From: Pseudomonadota bacterium
GTDB lineage: Bacteria; Pseudomonadota; Alphaproteobacteria; Rhizobiales; Xanthobacteraceae
Direction of reading: 5' to 3'
NCBI GenBank assembly: GCA_023404705.1
Contig: JAEYAU010000027.1
Location: forward strand, 1-30,657
DNA length: 30,657 nt
Shown: positions 6,858-15,231 of the stretch, in pieces
Layout: each line of letters begins with the position of its first letter
How positions within the stretch are numbered: position 1 is the stretch's first letter
Program-made: the position numbers and the translations under genes
The notes under the pieces: generated by a model
Told to the model about the DNA's origin: nothing
Seen by the model: the letters and a program-made list of their open reading frames with translations, nothing else
Databases searched by the model: none

Positions 6858-7655
6858 ATGGTGCAGGACGCGGCAGTCGCCGAGGACATCCTTTATGAGC
6901 TGCGCGACGGGATCGGTTGGGTCACCTTCAACCGCCCGCAGGCGCGCAACGCCTTCACCTTCGAGATGTACGAGCGGCTCGCCGCGATCGCCACGCAGGC
7001 GAACGAGGACAAATCGATCAAGGTGCTGGTGCTGCAGGGCGCGGGCGACAAGGCCTTCGCGTCGGGCACCGACATCAACCAGTTCCGCGCCTTCAAGACG
7101 CCGCAGGACTCGCTCGACTACGAGCAGCGCATCGACCGCGTGCTGACTGTGCTCGAGACCTGCCGCGTGCCCGTGATCGCGGCGATCAACGGCGCCTGCA
7201 CGGGCGGCGGCGCCGGCATCGCGGCGTGCTGCGACCTGCGCATCGGCACGCGCACGACCCGCATGGGCTTTCCGATCGCGCGCACGCTCGGCAACTGCCT
7301 CTCGCTCTCCAACATCAGCCGCGTCACGGCGCTGGTCGGTCCGGCGCGCGTGAAGGACCTGATCTTCACGGCGCGCCTGCTCGACGCCGAGGAGTGCGCC
7401 AAGGTCGGCCTGCTGCACGAGGTCGTGGAGGACGGCGCCGCGCTGGCGAAGCGCGCCGACGAGCTGGCGCGGCAGATCGCAGGCAATGCGCCGCTCACGC
7501 TGAACGCCACCAAGCAGGCGCTGGCGCGGCTGCAGCGGCGGCTGACGCGGGAGGAGGGGGAGGACCTGATCCTCATGTGCTACATGAGCCGGGACTTCCG
7601 CGAAGGCATGGACGCGTTCCTCAACAAGCGCACGCCGCAATGGAGCGGCGAATGA
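6858..7655 (+). CDS. Enoyl-CoA hydratase/isomerase (crotonase) family protein
   Basis: A 265-residue crotonase-fold protein of normal length. The CoA and oxyanion-hole segments are present: KAFASGTDINQF (66-76) and NGACTGGGAGIAACCDLRIG (111-130). The two glutamates that catalyse hydration in classical enoyl-CoA hydratases are missing: the GGG-x-E position is G120, and the second, 20 residues later, is I140 in MGFPIAR. It is therefore probably not a standard hydratase; hydrolase, isomerase, lyase or decarboxylase activity on an acyl-CoA is possible. The start ATG has GGAG and AGGA upstream. Its stop overlaps ATG 7652, an alternative start of the CoA-transferase gene. It is the first gene of the operon opposite gntR. 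Confidence 0.92.
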   Translation: MVQDAAVAEDILYELRDGIGWVTFNRPQARNAFTFEMYERLAAIATQANEDKSIKVLVLQGAGDKAFASGTDINQFRAFKTPQDSLDYEQRIDRVLTVLETCRVPVIAAINGACTGGGAGIAACCDLRIGTRTTRMGFPIARTLGNCLSLSNISRVTALVGPARVKDLIFTARLLDAEECAKVGLLHEVVEDGAALAKRADELARQIAGNAPLTLNATKQALARLQRRLTREEGEDLILMCYMSRDFREGMDAFLNKRTPQWSGE

Positions 7656-7666
7656 TGGGAGACTCG

Positions 7667-8908
7667 ATGCAGCCGGAAGCGCGCGGCCCGCTCGCGGGTC
7701 TGAAGGTCGTCGATCTCACGCACGTGATGGCAGGGCCGACCTGCACGCTGATGCTCGCCGACATGGGCGCCGACGTGATCAAGATCGAGAAGTCGCCGGC
7801 GGGCGACGACTCGCGCCACATGATCCCGCCCAAGATCGGCGACGAGACCGCGGCGTTCCTGATGATGAACCGCAACAAGCGCGGCATCGTGCTCGATCTC
7901 AAGACCGAGGGCGGCAAGAAGATCTTGCGCAGGCTGATCGCGAGCGCCGACGTGCTGGTCGAGAACTTCGCGCCCGGCGCCATGGAGCGGCTCGGCTTCG
8001 GCTACGAGGAGCTGCGCAAAGAGCATCCGGCGCTGATCTACTGCTCGCTCTCGGGCTTCGGCCGCACCGGCCCCTACAAGCACCGCAAGGGCTTCGACCT
8101 CGTCGCACAGGCGATGAGCGGCATCATGAGCTTCACGGGCGAGACGCCGGACGGCCCGCCCGTGAAATGCGGCGCGCCGCTCTCGGACATCACCTGCGGC
8201 ATTCTCGCCGCGATGGGCATCCTCGCGGCCTATACGCATCGGCTGAAGACGGGCGAAGGGCAGTGGGTCGAGACCTCGCTCTACGAGGCTGCGCTGGTGC
8301 AGACCTACTGGCAGAGCGCGATCGCGCTCGCGACCGGCGTCGCGCCGCGCGCCATGGGCTCGGCGCATCCGCTCAACGCGCCGTATCAGGCGTTCGAGGC
8401 GTCCGACGGCTGGATCGTCGTCGGCGGCGCCAACCAGAAGAACTGGCTGCTGATGTTGGAAGCGCTGGGCGCGAGCCATCTTGCGCAGGATCCGCGCTTC
8501 CGTACCGGCGCCGACCGCATGGGGCACCTCAAGGAGCTCGAGGCGGAGCTGAGCGCCTATTTCCGCAAGCAGCCGGCGGCGCATTGGCTCGCCGCGCTGG
8601 AAGAGAAGAACGTGCCCTGCGGCCCGGTGCATGACATGCTGCAGGCGCTGGACGATCCGCAGACGCTGGCGCGCGAGATGGTGGTCGAGGTGCCGCACAC
8701 GACACTCGGCCAGGTGAAGACGGTCGGGCTGCCGGTGAAGTTTTCAGGCACGCCTGGGAAGGTGCGCAAGGGCGCGCCGCTCTATGGCGAGGACACGCGC
8801 GCCGTGCTGCGCGAGCACGGGTTCGACGCGCAGGAGATCGAGGCGCTGGAGCGCGAGAAGGCCTTCGTCGCGAGCGAGAAGGGAAGCGATCGCCAGCGCG
8901 TCGCGTAA
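7667..8908 (+). CDS. CaiB/BaiF family (class III) CoA-transferase
   Basis: A 413-residue class III CoA-transferase, which moves CoA between carboxylic acids. The N-terminus has GLKVVDLTHVMAGP and LADMGADVIKIEK, typical of the family. The catalytic Asp is probably D174 in GAPLSDITCGIL. Other family segments are NRNKRGIVLDLKT (about 68-80) and ENFAPGAMERLGFGYEEL (about 99-116). The start at 7667 has GGGAG (7657-7661) five bases upstream. An alternative ATG at 7652 overlaps the crotonase stop and would add five residues. The operon context suggests it activates an imported acid as a CoA thioester for the crotonase (inference). Confidence 0.94.
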   Translation: MQPEARGPLAGLKVVDLTHVMAGPTCTLMLADMGADVIKIEKSPAGDDSRHMIPPKIGDETAAFLMMNRNKRGIVLDLKTEGGKKILRRLIASADVLVENFAPGAMERLGFGYEELRKEHPALIYCSLSGFGRTGPYKHRKGFDLVAQAMSGIMSFTGETPDGPPVKCGAPLSDITCGILAAMGILAAYTHRLKTGEGQWVETSLYEAALVQTYWQSAIALATGVAPRAMGSAHPLNAPYQAFEASDGWIVVGGANQKNWLLMLEALGASHLAQDPRFRTGADRMGHLKELEAELSAYFRKQPAAHWLAALEEKNVPCGPVHDMLQALDDPQTLAREMVVEVPHTTLGQVKTVGLPVKFSGTPGKVRKGAPLYGEDTRAVLREHGFDAQEIEALEREKAFVASEKGSDRQRVA

Positions 8909-8954
8909 GACAACAAGAATAGCCAACGAACAAAAGAGACCGAGGAGGAAGCAG

Positions 8955-9935
8955 ATGAAACGAACCACTCTTACGTTGTGCGCGCTGGCCGCGCTCGCGG
9001 TGCCGGCGCAGGCGGCCTGGCAGCCGACCAAGCCGATCGAGTTCGTCGCCACGGCCGGCCCGGGCGGCGGCACCGACAATCTGGCGCGCACGGTCCAGAA
9101 CATCATCACCAAGTACAAGCTGACCGACCAGCCCGTCGTGGTGGTGAACAAGGGCGGCGGCAGCGGCGCCGAGGGCTACACCTATGGCAAGGCGCTCGCC
9201 GGCGATCCCCACAAGGTGATCTTCGGCACCTCGAACGCCTGGCAGCAGCCGATGGTCTCCAAGGTCGCGTTCAAGCACACCGACCTGACGCCGATCGCCG
9301 CCATGGCGCAGGACGAGTTTTTGCTCTGGGTGAAGCAGGACTCGCCGTTCAAGACGCCGGTCGACTACGTCAAGGCCGCGAAGGGCGCCGAGTTCAAGAT
9401 GGGCGGCGCCCAGTCGAAGGACACCGACGAGGTGCTGACCCGCATCATCGAGAAGACCGCGGGCGTCAAGCTCACCTATATTCCATTCAAGAGCGGCGCC
9501 GAGGCCGCCGTGCAGCTCGCGGGCGGGCACATCGACTCGCACGTGAACAATCCGAGCGAGAGCCTCGGCCAGTGGCGCGGCGGCACGCAGCGCCCGCTCT
9601 GCGTGTTCACCACGCAGCGGCTCGCCAAGGGGCCGAAGATCACGGCCACCGAAGGCTGGAGCGACATCCCGACCTGCTCGGAAGCCGGCCTCGCCGTGAC
9701 CCAGTTCCAGCAGCCGCGCACCGTCTGGCTGCCCGGCAAGGTGACGCCCGACCAGCAGGCGTTCTACGTGGACCTGATGAAGAAGGTGCAGGGCACGCCC
9801 GAGTGGAAGGAATATATCGAGCGCACCTCGCAGACCGACACGTTCCTCGCCGGCAAGGACTTCGAGAAGTTCATCACCGAGGATATCGAGCGGGTGCACA
9901 AGATCGCCCAGGAGAACGGCTGGCTGGTGAACTGA
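8955..9935 (+). CDS. Tripartite tricarboxylate transporter substrate-binding protein (TctC/Bug family)
   Basis: A 326-residue periplasmic receptor. A signal peptide covers 1-20 (core LTLCALAALAVPAQA, cleavage before AW). The typical Bug/TctC opening IEFVATAGPGGGTDNLART is at 28-46 and VVVVNKGGGSGAEGYTY is at 61-77. The body continues to the usual C-terminus with LMKKVQGTPEWKEY. A strong GAGGAGGAA at 8942-8950 precedes ATG 8955. It follows the CoA-transferase by 46 bp and is separated from tctB by a palindromic repeat that may stabilise the upstream mRNA. The ligand is probably an organic acid; the family range is wide. Confidence 0.93.
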   Translation: MKRTTLTLCALAALAVPAQAAWQPTKPIEFVATAGPGGGTDNLARTVQNIITKYKLTDQPVVVVNKGGGSGAEGYTYGKALAGDPHKVIFGTSNAWQQPMVSKVAFKHTDLTPIAAMAQDEFLLWVKQDSPFKTPVDYVKAAKGAEFKMGGAQSKDTDEVLTRIIEKTAGVKLTYIPFKSGAEAAVQLAGGHIDSHVNNPSESLGQWRGGTQRPLCVFTTQRLAKGPKITATEGWSDIPTCSEAGLAVTQFQQPRTVWLPGKVTPDQQAFYVDLMKKVQGTPEWKEYIERTSQTDTFLAGKDFEKFITEDIERVHKIAQENGWLVN

Positions 9936-9961
9936 GCATTGTCTGATGCGACTGCTTCACG

Positions 9962-10048
9962 CTCCGTTCGTGCCCGCGAAAGCGGGCATCCAGGCCACGA
10001 CCTCATGCTCGCGGCTCTGGGTCCCCGCTTGCGCGGGGACGAACGGAG
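9962..10048. repeat. Palindromic double-hairpin repeat inside the TTT operon
   Basis: The outer arms CTCCGTTCG (9962-9970) and CGAACGGAG (10040-10048) enclose two perfect hairpins: TGCCCGC-GAAA-GCGGGCA (9971-9988) and GTCCCCGC-TTGC-GCGGGGAC (10021-10040). The same layout recurs at 19005-19083 and, decayed, at 28935-29025. This copy lies between the receptor gene and the permease genes, like REP elements in some transporter operons. Confidence 0.85.
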
Positions 10049-10085
10049 TTGATGTTTCGCTCTGACGAAAACATGCGATAGGCCG

Positions 10086-10553
10086 ATGATCTCCCGACGC
10101 ATGCTCGAGACCGCGACGGCGCTGCTGACCGGGAGCTTCGGCGCCGCGGTCGTGGTCTCGAGCCTTGAGAACGGCATAGGCTGGTCGACCGCGGGCGTCG
10201 ACGCGGGGACGTTCCCGTTCCTCACGGGCGCGATCATCGTCGCGGGCAGCGCCAGCAATCTGGTGCGTGGCTTGCTCGAGGCGCAGGGCGTGTCGGTGAC
10301 GGCCGCGGACCTGCGCCACCTCGCCATGCTGTTCGTGCCGGCCGTGGTGTTCGTCGCGGCGATCCCGCTGATCGGCATGTATCTCGCCGCCTTCGGTTAC
10401 ATGCTGGCGGCGGTGGCCGGCCGCGGTCGCGCCGCGCTCGTGCGCGCGGGCGCGCTCGCCTGCGCGACGCCGCTCGCGCTCTATCTGGTGTTCGAGCGCA
10501 TGTTCCAGGTCTCGCTGCCGCACGGTGCGCTCGGGCAGGCGCTCGGGTTCTGA
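10086..10553 (+). CDS. Tripartite tricarboxylate transporter small permease (TctB family)
   Basis: A 155-residue inner-membrane protein with hydrophobic segments at about 7-27, 42-60, 78-110 (probably two helices) and 119-137. This matches the short TctB subunit. DAGTFPFLTGAIIV near residue 40 resembles the family's conserved first loop. No strong Shine-Dalgarno is seen before ATG 10086; an alternative ATG is five codons in. It follows tctC after a 150-bp gap that holds a palindromic element, and lies 12 bp before tctA. It partners TctA in the permease. Confidence 0.88.
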   Translation: MISRRMLETATALLTGSFGAAVVVSSLENGIGWSTAGVDAGTFPFLTGAIIVAGSASNLVRGLLEAQGVSVTAADLRHLAMLFVPAVVFVAAIPLIGMYLAAFGYMLAAVAGRGRAALVRAGALACATPLALYLVFERMFQVSLPHGALGQALGF

Positions 10554-10565
10554 TCGGACGCCGCG

Positions 10566-12071
10566 ATGGAAAATTTCGACTCGCTGCTGCACGGCTTCAC
10601 CATCGCGCTGACGGCGCATCACCTCGCGCTGATGGTGATCGGCGTGCTGCTCGGCATCCTGGTCGGCGTGCTGCCGGGTCTCGGCGCGCCGAACGGCGTG
10701 TCGCTGCTGCTGCCGCTCACCTTCGGCATGCCGCCGGTGTCGGCGATCATCCTGCTGTCGAGCATGTATTGGGGCGCGCTGTTCGGCGGCTCGGTCACCT
10801 CGATCCTGTTCAACATTCCGGGCGAGCCGTCCTCGGTCGCGACCACCTTCGATGGCTACCCGATGGCGCGCGACGGCAAGCCGACCGCGGCGCTCGCGAC
10901 CGCCTTCGGCTCGGCCGCCTTCGGCGCGCTCGTCGGCGTCGTGCTGATCACGTTCCTCGCGGCCTGGGTCGCGAAGGCCGCGCTCGCCTTCGGGCCGCCG
11001 GAATATTTCGCGGTCTATTTCCTCGCCTTCGCGTCCTTCGTCGGCATCGGCGGCACGCCCCCGATGAAGACCGTGGTCTCGCTCGCGATCGGCTTTGCGA
11101 TCGCGGCGATCGGCATCGACACGGTTTCGGGCAGCGTGCGGCTCACCATGGGGGTCGACGAGCTCGTGAAGGGCGTCAGCTTCGTGGTCGCCGTCATGGG
11201 CCTGTTCGGCATCGGCGAATTGCTGATCGCCGTGGAGGAGGAGATCCACGCCAAGGGCGTGTCGAGCCGGATCGAATGGCGCGAGGTGCTGCGCACGCTC
11301 GCGGGCCTGCCGCGGTACGCCTGGACGCTTCTGCGCAGCGCCGCGATCGGCTGCTGGATGGGCATTACGCCGGGCGGGCCGACCGCGGCCTCGTTCATGA
11401 GCTACGGCATCGCCAAGCGGCTCTCGTCGCGCCGGGCGAATTTCGGCAAGGGCGAGCCCGAAGGCATCATCGCGCCCGAGACCGCGGACCACTCGGCCGG
11501 AACGAGCGCGCTGCTTCCCATGCTTTCGCTCGGCATCCCGGGCTCGGCGACCGCGGCCGTGATGATGGGCGGGCTGATGATCTGGGGCCTCAATCCGGGG
11601 CCGATGCTGTTCATCGAGCAGAAGAGCTTCGTCTGGGGGCTGATCGCCTCGATGTATGTCTCGAACATCGTCGCGGTGGTGCTGGTGCTGGTCACCGTGC
11701 CGGTGTTCGCGGCGCTGATGCGGATCCCGTTCTTCATCATCGCGCCGCTCATCTTCATCATCTGCACGGTCGGCGCCTATTCGGTGTCGAACTCGTATCT
11801 CGACGTGCTGTTGATGCTCGGCTTCGGCGTCGTCGGCTATCTGTTCAAGAAGCTGAGTTATCCGCTGGCGCCGCTGGTGCTCGCGATCGTCATCGGCGAC
11901 AAGGCCGAGGATGCATTCCGCCAGTCGATGCTGATGTCGAAGGGATCGCTCGACATCTTCTTCGCCAACACGCTGGTCGCGACCCTGATGGCACTCGGCT
12001 TCGCGCTGCTGCTCGCGCCGCTGGTGCTGCGCCTGCTGGAGCGCCGCCGCCCGCACGTCATCGTGGATTGA
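10566..12071 (+). CDS. Tripartite tricarboxylate transporter large permease (TctA family)
   Basis: A 501-residue multi-spanning permease of standard TctA length. Signatures include GVLPGLGAPNGVSLLLPLTF (34-53), SILFNIPGEPSSVATTFDGYPMA (about 79-101), ITPGGPTAASFMSYGIAKR near 260-280 and LPMLSLGIPGSATAAVMMGG near 318-337. It forms the ion-coupled channel for the ligand captured by TctC. Last gene of the GntR-controlled operon. Its stop is followed 6 bp later by a long palindromic repeat that separates it from a convergent gene. Confidence 0.95.
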   Translation: MENFDSLLHGFTIALTAHHLALMVIGVLLGILVGVLPGLGAPNGVSLLLPLTFGMPPVSAIILLSSMYWGALFGGSVTSILFNIPGEPSSVATTFDGYPMARDGKPTAALATAFGSAAFGALVGVVLITFLAAWVAKAALAFGPPEYFAVYFLAFASFVGIGGTPPMKTVVSLAIGFAIAAIGIDTVSGSVRLTMGVDELVKGVSFVVAVMGLFGIGELLIAVEEEIHAKGVSSRIEWREVLRTLAGLPRYAWTLLRSAAIGCWMGITPGGPTAASFMSYGIAKRLSSRRANFGKGEPEGIIAPETADHSAGTSALLPMLSLGIPGSATAAVMMGGLMIWGLNPGPMLFIEQKSFVWGLIASMYVSNIVAVVLVLVTVPVFAALMRIPFFIIAPLIFIICTVGAYSVSNSYLDVLLMLGFGVVGYLFKKLSYPLAPLVLAIVIGDKAEDAFRQSMLMSKGSLDIFFANTLVATLMALGFALLLAPLVLRLLERRRPHVIVD

Positions 12072-12077
12072 TCCTTT

Positions 12078-12209
12078 GTAGGGTGTGCTCGGCGGCCCGA
12101 GCGTCTGCGGTTGAGTGAGAAGCATCGATCCGCCGAGCGCACGCGTGCGCTCAGCGCGATCTGAATCATTGCCTGACTGAACGACCTCGGCGCGCTGAGC
12201 ACACCCTAC
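12078..12209. repeat. MITE-like inverted repeat between convergent genes
   Basis: The 13-bp terminal arms GTAGGGTGTGCTC (12078-12090) and GAGCACACCCTAC (12197-12209) are perfectly complementary. Inside lies an 18-bp perfect palindrome, GAGCGCACGCGTGCGCTC (12135-12152). The right arm contains the stop codon of the convergent gene at 12206-12787. No coding capacity is seen. Confidence 0.75.
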
Positions 12210-12787
12210 GGCGCAAGCTCCTTCGCGAGCGCCTTGCAGGCCTCCGGCGCGGCCTTCTCGACGCGGAAGACCTTGTCGTCCGCTCCCGGGTTCACCCACA
12301 CGGATTTGCCGTCGCAGTCGCCTTCCATTTTGATGCCGTGCTCGGCGATGCGCACGAGCAGGGACTCGCCGCTCTGCTCGAGCGTCACGCCGCCGCCGTC
12401 GCAATCGACGCTGCAACTGATGCCCTTGCCGCCGAAGCAGCCGCCCGAGGTCACGAGCATGCGTCGCTCGCCGCGGCGCTTCAATGACATGGCGAACTGA
12501 TAGTGGACGCGCTCCTCGAGCTTCTCGGGTTTTGCGCGTCCCTCGAAGTCGTAGCTCGCGACGCGTAGCAGGAACGCGATCTGCGTCACGCGCTGACGCT
12601 TGTGCTGCGCGAGATGCGCCTTGTCGTAAGCGCGCGTGTAGCAGGCCTGCCGGCCCGGCTCGGGCGGAACGATGTCGGTGAGCCGGGCGAGGACCGATTC
12701 CTCCGCGGGCCGCGCGGGCGTTTGCGCCTGGGCAGCGCCGGCCAAGAGCGAGCACGCGAGAAGCCAGACGGGCAGGGGACGAATCAT
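12206..12787 (-). CDS. Secreted cysteine-rich hypothetical protein
   Basis: A 193-residue exported protein with a signal peptide at 1-21 (WLLACSLLAGAAQA). The mature part has six Cys at about 49, 117, 125, 129, 158 and 184. A Gly/Cys-rich loop, SGGCFGGKGISCSVDCDGGG, is near 114-133, with GDCDGKSVW near 157. Disulfide-stabilised periplasmic folding is likely. I do not recognise the family. The start at 12787 follows GGAGAG; longer in-frame starts upstream lack a signal peptide. The TAG stop lies in the terminal arm of the adjacent repeat, suggesting that the 3' end was reset by repeat insertion. Confidence 0.75.
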   Translation of the reverse strand: MIRPLPVWLLACSLLAGAAQAQTPARPAEESVLARLTDIVPPEPGRQACYTRAYDKAHLAQHKRQRVTQIAFLLRVASYDFEGRAKPEKLEERVHYQFAMSLKRRGERRMLVTSGGCFGGKGISCSVDCDGGGVTLEQSGESLLVRIAEHGIKMEGDCDGKSVWVNPGADDKVFRVEKAAPEACKALAKELAP

Positions 12788-13032
12788 GAGGCTCTCCAGG
12801 CGCGCGCTGATGCGGCCAGAGGTTCGTCGGTGCATGGCGTGCGCCGGTTCATCCCGCGAGACGCCCGCAACGGCGCCCGGATACCGTGCAATGCATCGTA
12901 CGGCGCGTGACTGTGAATCTTCCAACGCCCGGTAGCGCGGATCGGAACAGGGTTTGTGAGTCCCGGATTGTCGCTGGTGGCGCACCGCCTCGGAAGGCTG
13001 CGCGCCATCACGAGCATCCAGAGGAGGCCATG

Positions 13033-13311
13033 ATGAGAACATCCCACCGAGCTCTTGCGATCGGCAGCGCATTGGCGCTCGCCATCGCCTTCGGCGCAGC
13101 GAGCGACGCCTTCGCGAAGGGCGGCCGCGGCGGCGGTCACGGCGCGTCCATGGGCGGCGGCCCGGGCTGGGCCGGCAATACTCCGCCTGGCTGGGGCCAT
13201 GGCGAGAAGGTCGGCTGGGGCAACAGCGCCTACCCGCCGGGTTGGGCGCAAGGCAAGGGCAAGAAGAAGGGCTGGCGCGGGCGCCATATGCCGCCTGGTC
13301 TCGTGCGCTGA
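13033..13311 (+). CDS. Small secreted Gly/Trp-rich protein with PPGW repeats
   Basis: A 92-residue exported protein. A signal peptide covers about 1-25 (IGSALALAIAFGAASDAFA). The mature part opens with a Gly-rich run (KGGRGGGHG) and then has repeated units: PPGWGHGEKVGW, PPGWAQGKGKKKGW and a final PPGLVR. It is basic and low in complexity; the function is unknown and cell-envelope association is possible. AGGAGG at 13022-13027 fits ATG 13033; ATG 13030 directly before it is too close. It stands alone between a convergent-side secreted gene and a glycosyltransferase. Positions 12788-13029 show no gene. Confidence 0.72.
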   Translation: MRTSHRALAIGSALALAIAFGAASDAFAKGGRGGGHGASMGGGPGWAGNTPPGWGHGEKVGWGNSAYPPGWAQGKGKKKGWRGRHMPPGLVR

Positions 13312-13452
13312 GGCGCGCGACCGCCCGACACGATCTGCCTTCCCTTGCGGAAGTGCGTCATGCGGCTTGCAGCGGGCCTTGGGTTCGCTGCACCATGACG
13401 CCAACGCCGGCACAATGATCGGCGAACAGGGGGAGGGCTAGCCGCAACGGCT

Positions 13453-13474
13453 CGGCGGCGCGCATGCGCCGCCG
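13453..13474. repeat. GC hairpin ahead of the membrane glycosyltransferase gene
   Basis: CGGCGGCGC-GCAT-GCGCCGCCG forms a perfect 9-bp stem with a 4-base loop, 27 bp upstream of ATG 13502. No T-tract follows, so it is not a clear terminator. It may affect leader folding. Confidence 0.4.
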
Positions 13475-13501
13475 CGGTCCCGCGGGGCTTCGTCGATTTC
13501 G

Positions 13502-15142
13502 ATGCCGGGCTTCTTGAGCGTGCTGCGGTCGCGCCTTGCGCGCGACCGATACGACATCCTGAGTGCTGTTCTGATCGTCGGCCTGGTCGCGCTCGCGCTC
13601 GCGACCTTCGGCGATTATGCGATCTCCAATGACGAGGAGGTGCAGCAGCGCTACGGCGAGCTGATCCTCGCCTACTACGGGAGCGGCTTCGCGGACCAGA
13701 GCGTCTTCGGCTACAAGAATCTCTACCTCTACGGCGGCCTGTTCGACATCGTGTCGACGATGATCGGGCGCGCGACGAGCTTCGATCTCTATGAGATCCG
13801 CCATGTGCTGAGCGCGATCACCGGCATCGGCGGCATTGTCGCGACCATCGCGACCGCGCGGCTGATCGCGGGCGCGCGCGCGGGCTTCATCGCCGGCGTC
13901 GCGCTCACGCTGTGCGGCGTCTGGTACGGCGGCATGTTCAATCACACGAAGGACGTGCCGTTCGCGGCCGCCATGATGGGCACCGTCTATTTCTTGCTGC
14001 GCGCGGCGCGCAGCCTGCCGCGGCCGTCCTGGGGCGATACGCTCGGCTTCGGCCTGCTGCTCGGCGCGGGGCTGGGCTTGCGCGCCATGGGGCTGCTGCT
14101 GCCGTTCTATCTCGGTGTCGTCGTGCTGTGGCAGGCCTTCCGGCACAGCGAGGAGTGGCGCGAGCGCGCGCGCTTCATTCGCCAGACCACCGTGCGTTTC
14201 CTGCCCGCGATGGCGCTCGCCTATGTGATCATGATCGCGTCGTGGCCCTGGGCCTCGCTCGCGCTGTTCAATCCCGTCAAGGCCGTCTGGGCCTTCGCGC
14301 ACTTCCACTACGAGATCAGGACCATGCTGGCCGGCAAGGTCTATCTCATGGACCAGGTGCCGCGCTGGTACATCCCGACCTATCTCGCAATCAAGCTGCC
14401 GCTCATTCTCTTCGCAGGCGTCGCGCTGGCGCTTGCGGCTGCGGTGTGGCCGCGGCCCGCAGGCGAGTGCGCGCGCATGCGCCGCGAGATCGCGCTGGTC
14501 GCCGTCGTGGCCGCGTTCCCGGTCCTGTGCGTCGTCGCGCTGCACGGGCCGGCTTTCACGGGAATGCGGCATGTCATGTATGTGGTGCCGCCGCTGACGG
14601 TGCTGGCCGGCATCGGCTTCGACCGCGGTCTCGCCGCGCTCGAACGGCTCGGGCCGCTGGCGCTCGGCAGCAGCTTCGCGGCCCTCGCGGCTGGCTTCGT
14701 GTGGCAAGCCGCGCAGCTCGTCGCGCTGCATCCGCATCAGCACCTGTTCTTCAATTCCCTGGTCGGCGGCCTCGAAGGCGCCTCGCGCCGCTATGCGACG
14801 GACTACTGGGTCAACATCATGCCCGAGGCCGTGAAGGGGCTCGAAGCCTATGTGGGCGACAGGCGTGCGCGCTACACGGCGGGCGTGTGCGGCGAGCGGA
14901 TCTCCTTCGAGCACATGGGATCGCAATTCCGCTGGACTGGCGACTGGCTGCAGGCCGACTTCTTCATCGCGCCGACCAACATGAACTGCGACCGCGTGCT
15001 GCGTGGCAGGACCGCCTTCACGATCGAACGTGAGGGCGTGGTGATCGGCGTCGTGCAGGACCTGCGCGGGCTCAAACCGCACGAGCGCGGCTTCGCGGAT
15101 TTCCCGCCCGGCTCGCCGCCGCGAATGGCGGGCGAACCGTAA
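13502..15142 (+). CDS. GT-C type membrane glycosyltransferase (family 39-like)
   Basis: A 546-residue integral membrane protein with about ten hydrophobic segments. The first luminal loop after TM1 has SNDEEVQQRYGE (42-53), matching the acidic Asp-Glu motif used by GT-C enzymes. FNHTKDVPFAAAM at about 146-158 parallels the HPKD-type motif of protein mannosyltransferase and ArnT relatives. A soluble C-terminal part (from about 430) includes YATDYWVNIMPEA and a short Cys-containing domain. These enzymes transfer sugars from polyprenyl-phosphate donors in the periplasm; donor and acceptor are unknown. No strong Shine-Dalgarno is seen. No lipid or polysaccharide genes adjoin it. Confidence 0.8.
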   Translation: MPGFLSVLRSRLARDRYDILSAVLIVGLVALALATFGDYAISNDEEVQQRYGELILAYYGSGFADQSVFGYKNLYLYGGLFDIVSTMIGRATSFDLYEIRHVLSAITGIGGIVATIATARLIAGARAGFIAGVALTLCGVWYGGMFNHTKDVPFAAAMMGTVYFLLRAARSLPRPSWGDTLGFGLLLGAGLGLRAMGLLLPFYLGVVVLWQAFRHSEEWRERARFIRQTTVRFLPAMALAYVIMIASWPWASLALFNPVKAVWAFAHFHYEIRTMLAGKVYLMDQVPRWYIPTYLAIKLPLILFAGVALALAAAVWPRPAGECARMRREIALVAVVAAFPVLCVVALHGPAFTGMRHVMYVVPPLTVLAGIGFDRGLAALERLGPLALGSSFAALAAGFVWQAAQLVALHPHQHLFFNSLVGGLEGASRRYATDYWVNIMPEAVKGLEAYVGDRRARYTAGVCGERISFEHMGSQFRWTGDWLQADFFIAPTNMNCDRVLRGRTAFTIEREGVVIGVVQDLRGLKPHERGFADFPPGSPPRMAGEP

Positions 15143-15231
15143 CGGAACAGCACCGATTCATTGCGGCACACCTTGCCCGAACGGATTGGGTCGCTAGGGT
15201 AGCCCGGGCGCGGATAGGTGGCTGGGGAACC

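Noticed and set aside
9957..12755. A 932-residue minus-strand frame over tctB and tctA
   Set aside because: Its composition is His/Arg/Asp-rich, as expected for the antisense of a GC-rich membrane protein, and the plus-strand genes are clear.
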